Below, piece after piece: positions 9,141 through 18,210 of a DNA stretch of 64,000 nucleotides. The notes beneath the pieces were generated by a model. That model was not told the origin of the DNA. It saw only the letters and a program-made list of their open reading frames with translations, and did not search any database. The translations under genes and the position numbers were made by a program. Within the stretch, counting starts at the first letter, position 1. The number at the start of each line of letters is the position of its first letter. Source of the stretch: Amycolatopsis sacchari (GTDB taxonomy: Bacteria > Actinomycetota > Actinomycetes > Mycobacteriales > Pseudonocardiaceae); assembly GCF_900114035.1 (NCBI RefSeq), contig NZ_FORP01000014.1:62001-126000 (forward strand). The letters run 5' to 3'.

Positions 9141-9932
9141 GTGCTGGCGCGGCAGCGGCAAGCGGTGATCCTGGAGGAGGCCCGGCGCACGGGCGCGGTC
9201 CGGGTCAGCGAGCTGGTCGCGCGGCTCGGCGTCTCCGACATGACGATCCGCCGTGACCTCGACGTGCTGGCGAGCCGGGGACTGGTCGAGAAGGTCTACG
9301 GCGGCGCGACGGCGAACCTCGGCAAGAGCACCGACGAGCCGGGCTTCGAGGCGAAGTCCGAGCAGCAGCAGGCCCAGAAGGAGGCGATCGCCGCGCTCGC
9401 GGCCGGGCTGGTCCGGCCGGGCACCGCGATCGGGATCTCCGCGGGCACCACGACGTGGACGTTCGCCCGCGCGCTGGACTCCGTGCCGGGGCTGACGATC
9501 GTCACGAACTCCATCCGGGTGGCCGACGTCCTGCGTGAGTCCGGGCAGCCGGAGCGGACGGTCGTGCTCACCGGGGGCGTGCGCACGCCGTCGGACGCGC
9601 TGGTCGGCGGTGTCGCGGTGGCGAGCCTGCGGCGGCTGCACCTGGACCAGGTGTTCCTCGGGGTGCACGGCATGGCCGAGGGGCCGGGGTTCACCACGCC
9701 GAACCTCGACGAGAGCGAGACCAACCGCGCGCTGGTCGAGGCGGGCCGCAAGCTCGTCGTGCTCGCCGATCACACCAAATGGGGCATCGTCGGCATCTCC
9801 ACGATGGCCGATCTCGAGGAAGCGGACGTCGTGGTGAGCGATGACGGGCTCCCGGCCGCCGCCCGCGAGACACTGGCCGAGCACGTGGGCGAGCTGGTGG
9901 TCGCCGACGTGAACGAGGCGGAGGAAAGTTGA
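9141..9932 (+). CDS. DeoR/GlpR-family transcriptional regulator
   Basis: A protein of about 263 residues. An N-terminal DeoR-type helix-turn-helix (VSELVARLGVSDMTIRRDLDVL) is followed by a DeoRC sugar-phosphate sensor domain (ISAGTTTWTFARAL, FLGVHGM, VLADHTKWG). I prefer GTG 9141, which has GAGGGAG at ideal spacing, over TTG 9120. It overlaps galT by 4 bp, so it probably regulates galT in response to a phosphorylated sugar. The AT-rich stretch 9085-9119 is the likely promoter. The pair sits between mprB and pepD, which are adjacent in mycobacteria. Confidence 0.87.
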   Translation: MLARQRQAVILEEARRTGAVRVSELVARLGVSDMTIRRDLDVLASRGLVEKVYGGATANLGKSTDEPGFEAKSEQQQAQKEAIAALAAGLVRPGTAIGISAGTTTWTFARALDSVPGLTIVTNSIRVADVLRESGQPERTVVLTGGVRTPSDALVGGVAVASLRRLHLDQVFLGVHGMAEGPGFTTPNLDESETNRALVEAGRKLVVLADHTKWGIVGISTMADLEEADVVVSDDGLPAAARETLAEHVGELVVADVNEAEES

Positions 9933-11011
9933 TACGCACGGTCCGGCACCTCGCCGACGGCAGGGAGATCATCTACTACGACGAAGCGCCGCACGCGCGC
10001 GACGCCGTGGACACGCGCGACCTGCCGCCGGTCGCGGCGAGCTCGGAGATCCGCCGTGACCCGTTGTCCGGCGAGTGGGTCGCGATGGCCGCGCACCGGC
10101 AGACCCGCACGTACAAGCCGCCTGCCGACCTGTGCCCGCTGTGCCCGAGCAAGCCGGGCAAGCCCAGCGAGATCCCCGAGTCCGATTATGACGTCGTGGT
10201 GTTCGAGAACCGGTTCCCCTCGTTCTCCCAGCACGTCAGCGGCGAAGCGTCCAGTGTGGACGGCGCTGGCCTCGTGCCCACGGCGCCGGGTCGCGGCCGC
10301 TGTGACGTCGTGTGCTTCACCAGTGACCACAACGGCTCCTTCGCGACGCTGAGCCCGCGGCGGGTGCGCACGGTCGTGGACGCGTGGGCCGACCGCACCG
10401 CATCCATGTCCACTCTGGACGGTGTGGAGCAGGTCTTCCCGTTCGAGAACCGGGGTGAGGAGATCGGCGTGACGCTGTCCCACCCGCACGGGCAGATCTA
10501 CGCGTACCCGTTCGTCACGCCCAAGACCCGCCGCGCGCTCGACACGGCCCGCGCCTACCAGGCCGAACACGGGCGTCCGGTGCTCGGCGACGTGCTCGCC
10601 GCCGAGCGCGAGGCCGGGACGCGGGTCGTCGCGGAGGGGGAGCACTGGACGGCGTTCGTGCCGCCCGCCGCGCGCTGGCCGGTGCACGTGCTGCTGGTGC
10701 CGCACCGCCAGGTCCCCGACATCCCCGCGTTGTCCGACGCCGAGCGCGACGACTTCGCCGAGGTCTACCTGCAGGTCCTGCGCCGCTGCGACGCGCTGTA
10801 CGACCGGCCGCTGCCCTACATCGCGGCGTGGAACCAGGCGCCGGTGCGTGTCGACCGCGAGCTGGGCTGGCTGCACCTGGAGCTGTTCTCGATCCTGCGG
10901 ACGAAGGACAAGCTGAAGTACCTGGCAGGCTCGGAGTCGGGCATGGGCGTGTGGATCAACGACGCCACCCCGGAGCAGATCGCGGAGCGGCTGCGGGCGG
11001 CGCACCCCTGA
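9929..11011 (+). CDS. galT: Galactose-1-phosphate uridylyltransferase
   Basis: A 360-residue GalT of the Leloir pathway, which exchanges UMP between UDP-glucose and galactose-1-phosphate. The zinc-binding CPLC motif lies near residue 68, and the catalytic His-Pro-His motif (HPHGQIYAYPF) begins at residue 185, His187 being the nucleotidylated residue. It starts at TTG 9929 inside the deoR stop (TTGA), with GAGGAAAG just upstream. No galK or galE is adjacent, although galU lies 11 kb away. Family assignment is secure. Confidence 0.93.
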   Translation: MIRTVRHLADGREIIYYDEAPHARDAVDTRDLPPVAASSEIRRDPLSGEWVAMAAHRQTRTYKPPADLCPLCPSKPGKPSEIPESDYDVVVFENRFPSFSQHVSGEASSVDGAGLVPTAPGRGRCDVVCFTSDHNGSFATLSPRRVRTVVDAWADRTASMSTLDGVEQVFPFENRGEEIGVTLSHPHGQIYAYPFVTPKTRRALDTARAYQAEHGRPVLGDVLAAEREAGTRVVAEGEHWTAFVPPAARWPVHVLLVPHRQVPDIPALSDAERDDFAEVYLQVLRRCDALYDRPLPYIAAWNQAPVRVDRELGWLHLELFSILRTKDKLKYLAGSESGMGVWINDATPEQIAERLRAAHP

Positions 11012-11037
11012 TCTTCCCGGCATACTCATGTCGGACC

Positions 11038-11064
11038 CTCAGCTTGGGCTCAGCCAGCTCTCAG
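11038..11064 (+). promoter_or_regulatory. Triple CTCAG direct repeat upstream of pepD (MprA-box-like)
   Basis: CTCAG is found at 11038, 11049 and 11060, three copies each exactly 11 bp apart, 22 bp upstream of the pepD ATG. The same 11-bp phased repeat, in two copies, precedes mprA. This is a strong candidate site for MprA and indicates that pepD has its own promoter separate from galT. Confidence 0.65.
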
Positions 11065-11086
11065 GACCGACCGACATGGTGAGGAC

Positions 11087-12433
11087 ATGACCGAGAACGA
11101 CCCCAGCGCACCGCACGGCGGCGGTGCCCCCCGGGACCCGCAACCGGAGCAGCGTCCGGCGCAGGAGGACGCGAGCACGCCCCCGCGGGGTACGTCTTTC
11201 GGTGGGGAGCAGCCGAGCCCCTGGTCGGCACAGGGCCAGCAGCAGGCGTACCCCTGGACGTCGCCGTCGCAGACCGCACAGCACCCGTACCAGACCGCCG
11301 CGTACCCGACGACGCAGCAGCAGGCCGCGATTCCGCAGCAGCGCAAGGGATCCGGCCGCCTCGTCGCCGGTGTGGCGGTGCTCGCGCTCGTCGTGGGCGG
11401 CGCGGCCGGTGGCGCGGGCGGCTACTTCGCCTCGCAGAACTCCGGGGGTGGCGTCGCCTACAACGCGCTGAACCAGCCGGTGCCGAACCAGCAGACCAGC
11501 GCGGCGCCGTCCGGCAGCGTGGAGGCGGTGGCGCAGAAGGTTTCGCCGAGCGTCGTCGAACTCGTCGTGTCCGGCAGCCAGGAGCAGGGCGAGGGCTCGG
11601 GCTTCGTGTTGTCGACCGACGGCTACGTCCTGACGAACAACCACGTCGTGGAGGTCGCCGCGAACGGCGGCAGCATCCAGGCGGTGTTCCAGGACGGTAC
11701 GAAGGCGACGGCGACGATCGTGGGCCGCGACCCGACGACGGACGTCGCCGTGGTCAAGGTGCAGGGCGCGAAGAACCTGACCCCGGTGTCGCTCGGCAAC
11801 TCCGACGACCTGCAGGTCGGGCAGTCCGTCGTCGCGTTCGGCTCGCCGTTCGAGCTGGCGGGCACCGTGACGTCGGGCATCGTGAGCGCGCTGCACCGGC
11901 CGGTGCGCGCCGGCGGCAGCAGCGGTGACCAGACGACGGTGATGAGCGCGATCCAGACGGACGCCGCGATCAACCCGGGCAACTCCGGCGGTCCGCTGGT
12001 CAACCTGTCCGGGCAGGTCATCGGCATCAACTCGGCGATCTACAGCCCGCAGTCCTCCGGCGGTTTCGGTCAGCAGACCGAGGCGACCAACGCGGGGATC
12101 GGGTTCGCCATCCCGATCAACCAGGCGCGGCGGACGGCGCAGGAGATCATCGACTCCGGCAAGGCGACCCAGACCTACATCGGTGCCGGCGTGAGCGACG
12201 CCCAGTCCGGTGGTGCGCTGATCCAGTCGGTGCAGGCCGGCAGCCCCGCCGAGCAGGCCGGGCTCAAGGCGGGCGACGTGGTGACGAAGGTCGACACCCA
12301 GGTGATCAACGACGCGGACGGCCTGATCGCCGCGGTGCGCACCAGGGCGCCGAACGACAAGGTGACTTTCACGCTCAGCGACGGCCGCACCGTGCAGGTG
12401 ACGCTCGGCGGCCAGCCGGTCGAGGTGAAGTAG
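11087..12433 (+). CDS. pepD: HtrA-family trypsin-like serine protease with PDZ domain, PepD
   Basis: A 448-residue HtrA protease. It has a Pro/Gln-rich cytoplasmic N terminus, one membrane helix at about 88-112, a trypsin-like domain with His186 (LTNNHVVE), Asp219 (TTDVAVV) and Ser300 (NPGNSGGPL), and a C-terminal PDZ domain at about 360-445. In mycobacteria PepD acts in envelope protein quality control under MprAB. GTGAGGAC precedes the ATG. A strong terminator follows directly, so this is the end of the transcript. Confidence 0.92.
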   Translation: MTENDPSAPHGGGAPRDPQPEQRPAQEDASTPPRGTSFGGEQPSPWSAQGQQQAYPWTSPSQTAQHPYQTAAYPTTQQQAAIPQQRKGSGRLVAGVAVLALVVGGAAGGAGGYFASQNSGGGVAYNALNQPVPNQQTSAAPSGSVEAVAQKVSPSVVELVVSGSQEQGEGSGFVLSTDGYVLTNNHVVEVAANGGSIQAVFQDGTKATATIVGRDPTTDVAVVKVQGAKNLTPVSLGNSDDLQVGQSVVAFGSPFELAGTVTSGIVSALHRPVRAGGSSGDQTTVMSAIQTDAAINPGNSGGPLVNLSGQVIGINSAIYSPQSSGGFGQQTEATNAGIGFAIPINQARRTAQEIIDSGKATQTYIGAGVSDAQSGGALIQSVQAGSPAEQAGLKAGDVVTKVDTQVINDADGLIAAVRTRAPNDKVTFTLSDGRTVQVTLGGQPVEVK

Positions 12434-12466
12434 ACGCTCGGCCGCGCAGGCGGCCGAGACCAACTC

Positions 12467-12505
12467 CGGGCTCCCGGCGGGTTTTCCGCCGGGAGCCCGT
12501 TTTTT
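12467..12505 (+). terminator. Rho-independent terminator after pepD
   Basis: A perfect 14-bp GC-rich stem (left arm 12467-12480, right arm 12486-12499) encloses a 5-nt loop and is followed by a run of six T. It separates pepD from the convergent methyltransferase gene, whose stop codon touches the T run. Confidence 0.93.
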
Positions 12506-13101
12506 CACCGCACCAGTTCCGTGAAGTGCCGTGAGCCGTGGGCGGCCGTCCACCCGATCCGCAGCGCGGCCGCGTCCGCGATGCCGCCGAGCGCGCCGAC
12601 ACCCAAGCGCGCCCAGGGAAACCAGGGCCCGTCGCCGATGCGCACCCGGTCACGGCTGGCGACCCGGCCGGGTTCGAGCTCGACCAGCACCCGCCCGCCC
12701 GGGGCGAGGAGATCCCTGACCCGCCGCAGCAACGCGACGGGATCACCGCCGATGCCGATGTTGCCGTCGGCGAGCAGGGCGTGCCGCCAGCGCCCTTCGC
12801 CCGGCAGCCGCCGGAAGACGTCCCGGCGCAACGCGGTGCCGCCACGCTCGCGGGTGAGCCGGACGGCGGTGGGGGACACGTCGATCCCGAGTGCCGGGAC
12901 GCCCCGGGCGGTCAGCTCGGCGGTGAGCCTGCCGGGGCCGCAGCCGATGTCGAGCGTCGGGCCCGCGCACCGGGTGAGCATCAGCTCGTCGCCCTCGCCC
13001 GGTTCGGCACGCCAGCGTGCGGTGGGCAGCTCGATCCGCTCACCCGTGGCGAGTTCCAACACACAGGTGCTGCTCAGCAGCGCGGCGTCGAAGGGGGTCA
13101 C
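12505..13101 (-). CDS. Class I SAM-dependent methyltransferase
   Basis: A 198-residue Rossmann methyltransferase. The SAM-binding motif I reads LDIGCGPGRLT, motif II ends in LGIDVSPTAV, and a later motif reads LLAPGGRVLVELEP. It starts at GTG 13101, overlapping the preceding gene by GTGA. The substrate cannot be read from sequence. As the last gene of an operon with two sugar-transferase-like proteins, it probably modifies a glycan, glycolipid or related metabolite. Confidence 0.85.
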   Translation of the reverse strand: MTPFDAALLSSTCVLELATGERIELPTARWRAEPGEGDELMLTRCAGPTLDIGCGPGRLTAELTARGVPALGIDVSPTAVRLTRERGGTALRRDVFRRLPGEGRWRHALLADGNIGIGGDPVALLRRVRDLLAPGGRVLVELEPGRVASRDRVRIGDGPWFPWARLGVGALGGIADAAALRIGWTAAHGSRHFTELVR

Positions 13102-13748
13102 GGTGCCACCGCCACGACCGCTTCGGCGAACCGCCCGCCTGTCAGGCGCGCGACGCGGCGGGCGTCCGTCATCGTGTCCACATCGGACAGACTGCGTAGG
13201 TCGGTCGGAGCGAGACCGGCTTCGCTGAGGGCGATGCGGGTGCGTTGTCCGGTGTCGGGGCGGGACATCGGCACCCCGGTGAGCACCTTCGCGTCGGCGG
13301 CGTCGGTCAGGCCGAGCGCCCACCACCCGCCGTCCTCGGCGGGGCCGAGCACGGTGCCGTGTTCGCCGAGCGCCGCGGCGGCCTCGGCGAGGAGGTCCGG
13401 CGTGACCTGCGGGGTGTCCATGCCGATCTGCAGCACCGGGAGGCCATCCGGGCTCGCGTCCTGGTGCGCGTTGGCGAGCCGCTCGCCGAAGGTTTCGCCG
13501 CGCTGTTCGACCACGGTCAGCGGCCACAGCGCGTGCACCAGCTCGGCGCCGCGGGCGGCGCGCCGGAAGTCGCCGGTGGCCGCGACGACGGGAACGGCGC
13601 CCGGTGTCGCGGCGACGGCGTCGAGCGTGTCGAGCAGCGCGGCGGCCGCGATGTCGGCGGCCTGCGCGGGGGTGGCCGGCGGGCAAAGGCGTGTCTTCGC
13701 GAACCCGGGCACCGGTGCCTTGGCGACGACGAGCAGGCAGAAGGTCAT
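13098..13748 (-). CDS. DUF2064 / TIGR04282-type nucleotidyl- or glycosyltransferase
   Basis: A 216-residue protein of the GT-A-like DUF2064 family, related to CofC-type nucleotidyltransferases. Features visible are VVAKAPVPGFAKTRL at the N terminus, IGMDTPQ (the DxD-like position) and LGPAEDGGWWALGL. It overlaps the GT2 gene by ATGA and the methyltransferase by GTGA, so the three are one translationally coupled operon. Family members commonly sit with GT2 and methyltransferase genes; the product is unknown. Confidence 0.82.
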   Translation of the reverse strand: MTFCLLVVAKAPVPGFAKTRLCPPATPAQAADIAAAALLDTLDAVAATPGAVPVVAATGDFRRAARGAELVHALWPLTVVEQRGETFGERLANAHQDASPDGLPVLQIGMDTPQVTPDLLAEAAAALGEHGTVLGPAEDGGWWALGLTDAADAKVLTGVPMSRPDTGQRTRIALSEAGLAPTDLRSLSDVDTMTDARRVARLTGGRFAEAVVAVAP

Positions 13749-14401
13749 CGGCGCAGCACCTTCGCCATGTCGCGAACGGCACGCGCGGTGCCGCGGAGCG
13801 AACCGGACACCTTCGACTTCGTGCCGGCGGCGCGCGGCCGGTACGCGACGTCGAACTCCTCGATCACCAGTCCGGCGCGCCCGGCTTTCACGAGGAGTTC
13901 CAGCGGGTAGCCGAAGGCGCGGTCGGTGACGTCGAGGTCCAGCAACGCCTGCCGTCGTGCGGCGCGGATCGGTGCGATGTCGTGCACGGGCACGCCTCGT
14001 CGGCGCAGGAGCCGCGCGAGGATGTTGTTGCCCAGCCGGGCGTGCCACGGCCACACCCCTCGCGCGACCGGCTGTCGACGGCCCACGGCCAGGTCGGCGC
14101 CGCGTGCGACGGCTCCGGCCAGGCGCGGCAGGTCGGCGGGGTCGAGGGAGCCGTCGGCGTCGAGGAAGCAGACGATGTCGGTGGTGGCGTGTTCGAGGCC
14201 GGTGTGCACGGCGGCGCCGTAGCCGCGGCGGGGTTCGTGCACCACCTTCGCGCCCAGCGCGGCGGCGATCTCCGGTGAGCCGTCGACGGAGCCGTTGTCG
14301 ACCACGATCGGCCGGAACCCGGGTGGCAGCGCACGCAGCAGGCCGGGCAGGGCCGCCGCCTCGTCGAGGCACGGCAGGACGGTGTCCGCGTTCATGGGCA
14401 T
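13745..14401 (-). CDS. Family 2 glycosyltransferase
   Basis: A 218-residue GT-A glycosyltransferase of the dolichyl-phosphate mannosyltransferase-like type. Visible motifs are VVDNGSVDGS for the nucleotide pocket, FLDADGSLDPADLP for the metal-binding DxD, and QALLDLDVTDRAFGYPLELL near the acceptor site. There is no C-terminal membrane segment. It heads a three-gene coupled operon and is divergent from the response regulator at 14528, sharing a 126-bp intergenic promoter region. ATG 14401 and ATG 14395 are both possible starts. Confidence 0.86.
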   Translation of the reverse strand: MPMNADTVLPCLDEAAALPGLLRALPPGFRPIVVDNGSVDGSPEIAAALGAKVVHEPRRGYGAAVHTGLEHATTDIVCFLDADGSLDPADLPRLAGAVARGADLAVGRRQPVARGVWPWHARLGNNILARLLRRRGVPVHDIAPIRAARRQALLDLDVTDRAFGYPLELLVKAGRAGLVIEEFDVAYRPRAAGTKSKVSGSLRGTARAVRDMAKVLRR

Positions 14402-14527
14402 CGACGTTAAGTCCGGGGTGGACAGAGCGGAACCGTTGCGGCGCTTACCGAAATCTGACGTGCTCGGGTTCTTACCGCCGTCTTACGGCGGCTGTCGGTG
14501 GTGCGGGGTAGCGTGCAGGATGTGGTG

Positions 14528-15226
14528 GTGACCGAGTCTGGCCGCGTGCTCGTCGTGGACGACGACGAGACGGTGCGCGACGTCGTGCGGCGGTACCTGG
14601 AGGCGAGCGGCTGCACGGTCGAGGTCGCCGGGGACGGGGCGGCGGCGCTGCGTGCGTTCGCCGAGCGGCCGGCGGATCTGGTGGTGCTGGACGTGATGAT
14701 GCCCGGCCTCAGCGGTCTGGAGGTGTGCCGCCGGTTGCGGCGGTCGAGCCAGGTGCCGGTGGTGCTGCTGACCGCGCTCGGTGAGGAGGAGGACCGGATC
14801 GCGGGGCTGCGGCTCGGTGCGGACGACTACGTGACGAAGCCGTTCAGCCCGCGCGAGCTGACGTTGCGGGTCGGTTCGGTGTTGCGGCGGGCGCGGATGC
14901 CGAGCGTGGAGCCGGTCGCCGCGGAGGTGTCGGACGGCGATCTGCGCCTCCAGCCAGGCGCCCGCCTGGCGACGCTCCGGGGGGTCGAGGTGCCCCTCAC
15001 GTCGCGGGAGTTCGACCTGCTGGCGTTCTTCCTCGCGCACCCGGGTGTCGCGTACTCGCGGGCCGACCTGCTGGAAAAGGTGTGGGGCTGGGACTTCGGC
15101 GACCAGTCCACGGTGACGGTCCACGTCCGCCGCCTACGGGAAAAGATCGAGCGCGACCCAGCGAAGCCAACCCGCATCGCGACCGTCTGGGGCGTCGGGT
15201 ATCGGTACGACCCGGTGGGGACGTGA
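14528..15226 (+). CDS. OmpR-family response regulator
   Basis: A regulator of about 232 residues with a receiver (DDD at 11-13, Asp55 in VLDVMMPG, Lys in YVTKPFSP) and a winged helix at about 130-228 (STVTVHVRRLREK). I choose GTG 14528, with AGGA seven bases upstream; the frame is open to 14498. The cognate kinase gene at 16027 is on the same strand but 800 bp away, across a tandem repeat array. The neighbouring sugar-modification genes are the obvious candidate targets, by inference. Confidence 0.88.
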   Translation: MTESGRVLVVDDDETVRDVVRRYLEASGCTVEVAGDGAAALRAFAERPADLVVLDVMMPGLSGLEVCRRLRRSSQVPVVLLTALGEEEDRIAGLRLGADDYVTKPFSPRELTLRVGSVLRRARMPSVEPVAAEVSDGDLRLQPGARLATLRGVEVPLTSREFDLLAFFLAHPGVAYSRADLLEKVWGWDFGDQSTVTVHVRRLREKIERDPAKPTRIATVWGVGYRYDPVGT

Positions 15227-15321
15227 GGGGTTCGCGGGGGTCTGGGGTGTTCGGCCGTCGTTTGCGGAGGCTGGGTGCCGGAGGTTGGCTGCCGGGTCCG
15301 GCACCCAACCTCCGGGCCCCG

Positions 15322-15772
15322 GTTCATCCCCGCCGCCGATCGTCCTCGGCGGCGTGCTGTCGGGGTTCATCCCTGGCGCCGACGGCGCTCGGCGGTGCGC
15401 CCCTGGTTCATCTCCGGCACCGATCGCCCTCGATGGCGTGCCCCTGGTTCATCTCCGGCACCGATCGCCCGCGGCGGTGCGCCTTGGGTTCATCTCCGGC
15501 CCGACCGCCCTCGATGGCGTGCCTTGGGTTCATCTTCGGCACCGATGGCCCTCGATGGCGTGCCCTGGATTCATCCCGGTGCCGATGGCTCTCGGCGGTG
15601 CGCCCCGGTTTACCTTCGCCGCCGACTGCCCTCGGTGGTGCGCCCCGGGTTCCTCTCCGGCACCGAAGGCCCTCGGTGGCGCACCCCTGCTCCATCCCGG
15701 TGCCGATGGCTCTCGGCGGTGCGCCCCGGTTCACCTTCGCCACCGACTGCCCTCGGCGGCGTGCTGCGGAGG
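15322..15772 (+). repeat. 41-bp minisatellite array between response regulator and kinase genes
   Basis: About eleven degenerate copies of a 40-41-bp unit. The recurring core TTCATCTCCGGCACCGATCG begins at or near 15323, 15366, 15407, 15448, 15489, 15529, 15570, 15610, 15650, 15691 and 15730. The period is not a multiple of three, so all three forward frames stay open and give repetitive peptides; none has a credible ribosome-binding site, and I regard the array as non-coding. It fills most of the 800 bp between two genes of one two-component system. Confidence 0.85.
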
Positions 15773-16026
15773 GGCTGCCTGCCGCGTTTGTCGCCGGGTC
15801 GTACCCCTCGGCTTGCCCCCGTGCCGGGCCGCGGCCAAGGCTTGTTCCGCGCCAGCGAACCTCCGCCGTCCGCAGCCCGCGATGCCGGTCAGCTTCCGCG
15901 CCCGGTTCCGCGACCACGTCCCTCAACCGTCCGCCGTTCCCGGTGCCTGCCGCCAGCTGCCCGCCCCGGCAGCCCGGCCCCCGGTCCCCGATCGGCGCAA
16001 GATGAGCCTCGCGGGAGGAGAGCGCG

Positions 16027-17073
16027 ATGATCGAATCCGGTGAGTCGTTCGGCCAGATGCTCGCGCACGTCTGGCACATCCTGCCGCTGGCCGTGGCCTT
16101 CACGCTGCCGGTCGCGCTCGTGGGGGGCCTCGTCCTCTACTGGCTCCGGCGCGGGTCCCTCACCACGACCCTCACCGTCCTTGTCCTGATCCCCGTCCTC
16201 GCCACACTCACGGGTGTACTCGCCATCAGCGGGTTCATGTTCACCCCGGCGCTGATGACCATGCTGCTCGTCTGCCTGCTCGTCGCGCTCGTCACCGTGC
16301 CCGCGGCGGTCCTGCTCGGCCGGGTCATCGCGCGGCGCAGTGTGTGGGAGCGCGAAGCTCGCGAGCGTGAACGCGCCGGAGAGGCGGCCCGGCGCGATCT
16401 GGTGGCGTGGATCAGCCACGACCTGCGCAGTCCGCTCGCCGGCATCCGCGCGATGGCCGAGGCGCTCGCGGACGGCATCGTGTCGGAGAAGGACGAGGTC
16501 GCCGACTACGCGAGCCGCATCAACGGCGAGACCGCGCGGCTGTCGGCCATGGTCAACGACCTGTTCGAACTCTCCCGCATCACGGCGGGTGCGCTGCGCC
16601 TGACGATGTCGGCGGTGCCGCTGCAGGACGTGGTGAGCGACGCGCTCGCGGCCCAGACCGTGGTGGCGAACCAGAAGAAGGTGCGGGTCCTCGCGGACGC
16701 GGACGTCTGGCCCGTCGTCACGGGCAGCGATCCCGAACTGGCGCGCATAGTCCGCAACCTGGTGTCCAACGCGATCCGGCACACCCCGCCGGACGGCACG
16801 GTGGCGATCCGCGTCGGCGTCGAGGGTGAGGAGGCACTGCTTTCCGTCGACGACGGGTGCGGCGGCATCCCCGAGGACGAGTTGGACCGCGTCTTCGACG
16901 TCGCGTTCCGGGGGACGCAGGCCCGGACCCCTGACCGCTCGGGTAACGCCGGCGGCGGGCTCGGCCTCGCGATCGCCAAGGGGCTCGTCGAGGCGCACCG
17001 CGGGCGCATCCACGTGCACAACCACGGCGACGGCTGCCGGTTCGAAGTCCGGCTGCCCCTCGCCGCTAACTGA
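16027..17073 (+). CDS. Two-component sensor histidine kinase
   Basis: A 348-residue kinase with two membrane helices close together (about 15-38 and 52-95) and almost no extracellular loop. HisKA follows (phospho-acceptor His in [13 protein letters not shown], near residue 138), then HATPase_c ([35 protein letters not shown]). A strong GGGAGGAG precedes ATG 16027. It partners the regulator at 14528. Its 3' end overlaps the convergent epimerase gene by 8 bp. Confidence 0.9.
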   Translation: MIESGESFGQMLAHVWHILPLAVAFTLPVALVGGLVLYWLRRGSLTTTLTVLVLIPVLATLTGVLAISGFMFTPALMTMLLVCLLVALVTVPAAVLLGRVIARRSVWEREARERERAGEAARRDLVAWISHDLRSPLAGIRAMAEALADGIVSEKDEVADYASRINGETARLSAMVNDLFELSRITAGALRLTMSAVPLQDVVSDALAAQTVVANQKKVRVLADADVWPVVTGSDPELARIVRNLVSNAIRHTPPDGTVAIRVGVEGEEALLSVDDGCGGIPEDELDRVFDVAFRGTQARTPDRSGNAGGGLGLAIAKGLVEAHRGRIHVHNHGDGCRFEVRLPLAAN

Positions 17074-18130
17074 CCGGCGCGCGGAGCGGGTCGGTGGCGA
17101 AGGCCTTGATCCCCGCCTCGAACGGGACAACCGCGCGGAAGTCGAGCAGTTTCGCGGCCCGGCCCGGGTCGGCGACGATGTGCCGGACGTCGGCGGGCCG
17201 TGCGCCGCCCACGACGCGTGGTGCAGGTCCCCGGCACGCTCGGGACAGCTCGCGGGCCAGGTCACCGACGGTGTGCGGGACGCCGGAGCACACGTTGACC
17301 GGGGTGAGTTCGCCCGGTGTGCCTGGAGCTTCGAGCGCGAGAAGGTTGGCGCGGGCGACGTCGTGGACGTGCACGAAGTCACGTCGCTGGTTGCCGTCTT
17401 CGAGGACCGTGGGGGCTTCACCGCGCGCCAGCGCTGAGCGGAACAGCGACGCGACTCCGGCGTACGGGGTGTTTTGCGGCATTCGGGGGCCGTACACGTT
17501 GTGGTACCTCAATGCCCAGACGGTCGCGCCGGCCTGCCGCGCCCAGGCGGCCGCGAGGTGTTCCTGGGCGAGTTTCGTGGCCGCGTAGGTGCTCTGCGGG
17601 CGGAGTGGTGCGTCTTCGGGCACCAGGCGCGGTTGGAGGTCCCGGCCGCACTCCGGGCAGCGCGGTTCGAACCGCCCGGCGTCCACATCGGACTGACATC
17701 GGGGTGCGGGTGCGACGATGCCGTGTTCGGCGCACGCGTACCGGCCCTCGCCGTAGACGACCATCGAGGAGGCGAGCACCAGTTTCGCCACTCCGGCGGC
17801 GTGCATCTCGGCCAGGAGGACCGCGGTGGCGTAGTCGTTGTGGTAGGCGTACGCCGGCGCGTCCGAGGGGTCGAGCCCGTGCCCGACGACGGCCGCTTGA
17901 TGGCAGACGGCGTCCACTTCGGACAGAAGTCCGCGCAGGAGGGCCTGGTCGGAGACACTGCCTTGCACGAACCGGTGCTGGAGGTAGTCCGGTGGGGTCG
18001 CGGTGCCGTGGGCCTGTGGGAGGAGGTCGTCGAGGACCGTCACGGTGTGGCCTTCGGCGGCCAGCAGGTCGGCGACGTGCGATCCGATGAAGCCGGCACC
18101 GCCGGTGACGAGTACGTGCACCCTCGTCAC
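17066..18130 (-). CDS. NAD-dependent sugar epimerase/dehydratase with a cysteine-rich insert
   Basis: A 354-residue extended SDR enzyme with the NAD-binding motif [11 protein letters not shown] at residues 8-18, a catalytic SMVVYGEG region and the YAATK Tyr-Lys pair. This is the UDP-glucose 4-epimerase/dTDP-glucose dehydratase group. Between the Ser and Tyr motifs there is an insert with Cys residues arranged as C..H, C and CPEC, suggesting a small zinc site. It reads toward the kinase gene and away from moaB, and with the GT2 operon suggests a glycan locus. The exact sugar substrate is unknown. Confidence 0.85.
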   Translation of the reverse strand: MTRVHVLVTGGAGFIGSHVADLLAAEGHTVTVLDDLLPQAHGTATPPDYLQHRFVQGSVSDQALLRGLLSEVDAVCHQAAVVGHGLDPSDAPAYAYHNDYATAVLLAEMHAAGVAKLVLASSMVVYGEGRYACAEHGIVAPAPRCQSDVDAGRFEPRCPECGRDLQPRLVPEDAPLRPQSTYAATKLAQEHLAAAWARQAGATVWALRYHNVYGPRMPQNTPYAGVASLFRSALARGEAPTVLEDGNQRRDFVHVHDVARANLLALEAPGTPGELTPVNVCSGVPHTVGDLARELSRACRGPAPRVVGGARPADVRHIVADPGRAAKLLDFRAVVPFEAGIKAFATDPLRAPVS

Positions 18131-18210
18131 GCTATGGGGTGGTGGTGGGTACGCGCAGTAGGTCGGACGTGGCCGTCAGAGTTCGGTAACAACGGGCTAA
18201 CGTGTGCCCC

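Noticed and set aside
12505-13782. 425-codon ORF that would extend the methyltransferase upstream
   Set aside because: The first 200 codons are Arg-rich out-of-frame sequence over the DUF2064 gene; the GTG at 13101 with the GTGA overlap is the real start.
15322-15772. CRISPR array
   Set aside because: Units are contiguous and degenerate with no unique spacers, and no cas genes are nearby.
15082-16043. Three long overlapping forward ORFs of about 250-310 codons across the 41-bp repeat
   Set aside because: They are open in all three frames only because the repeat lacks stop codons; no ribosome-binding site and no domain are present.
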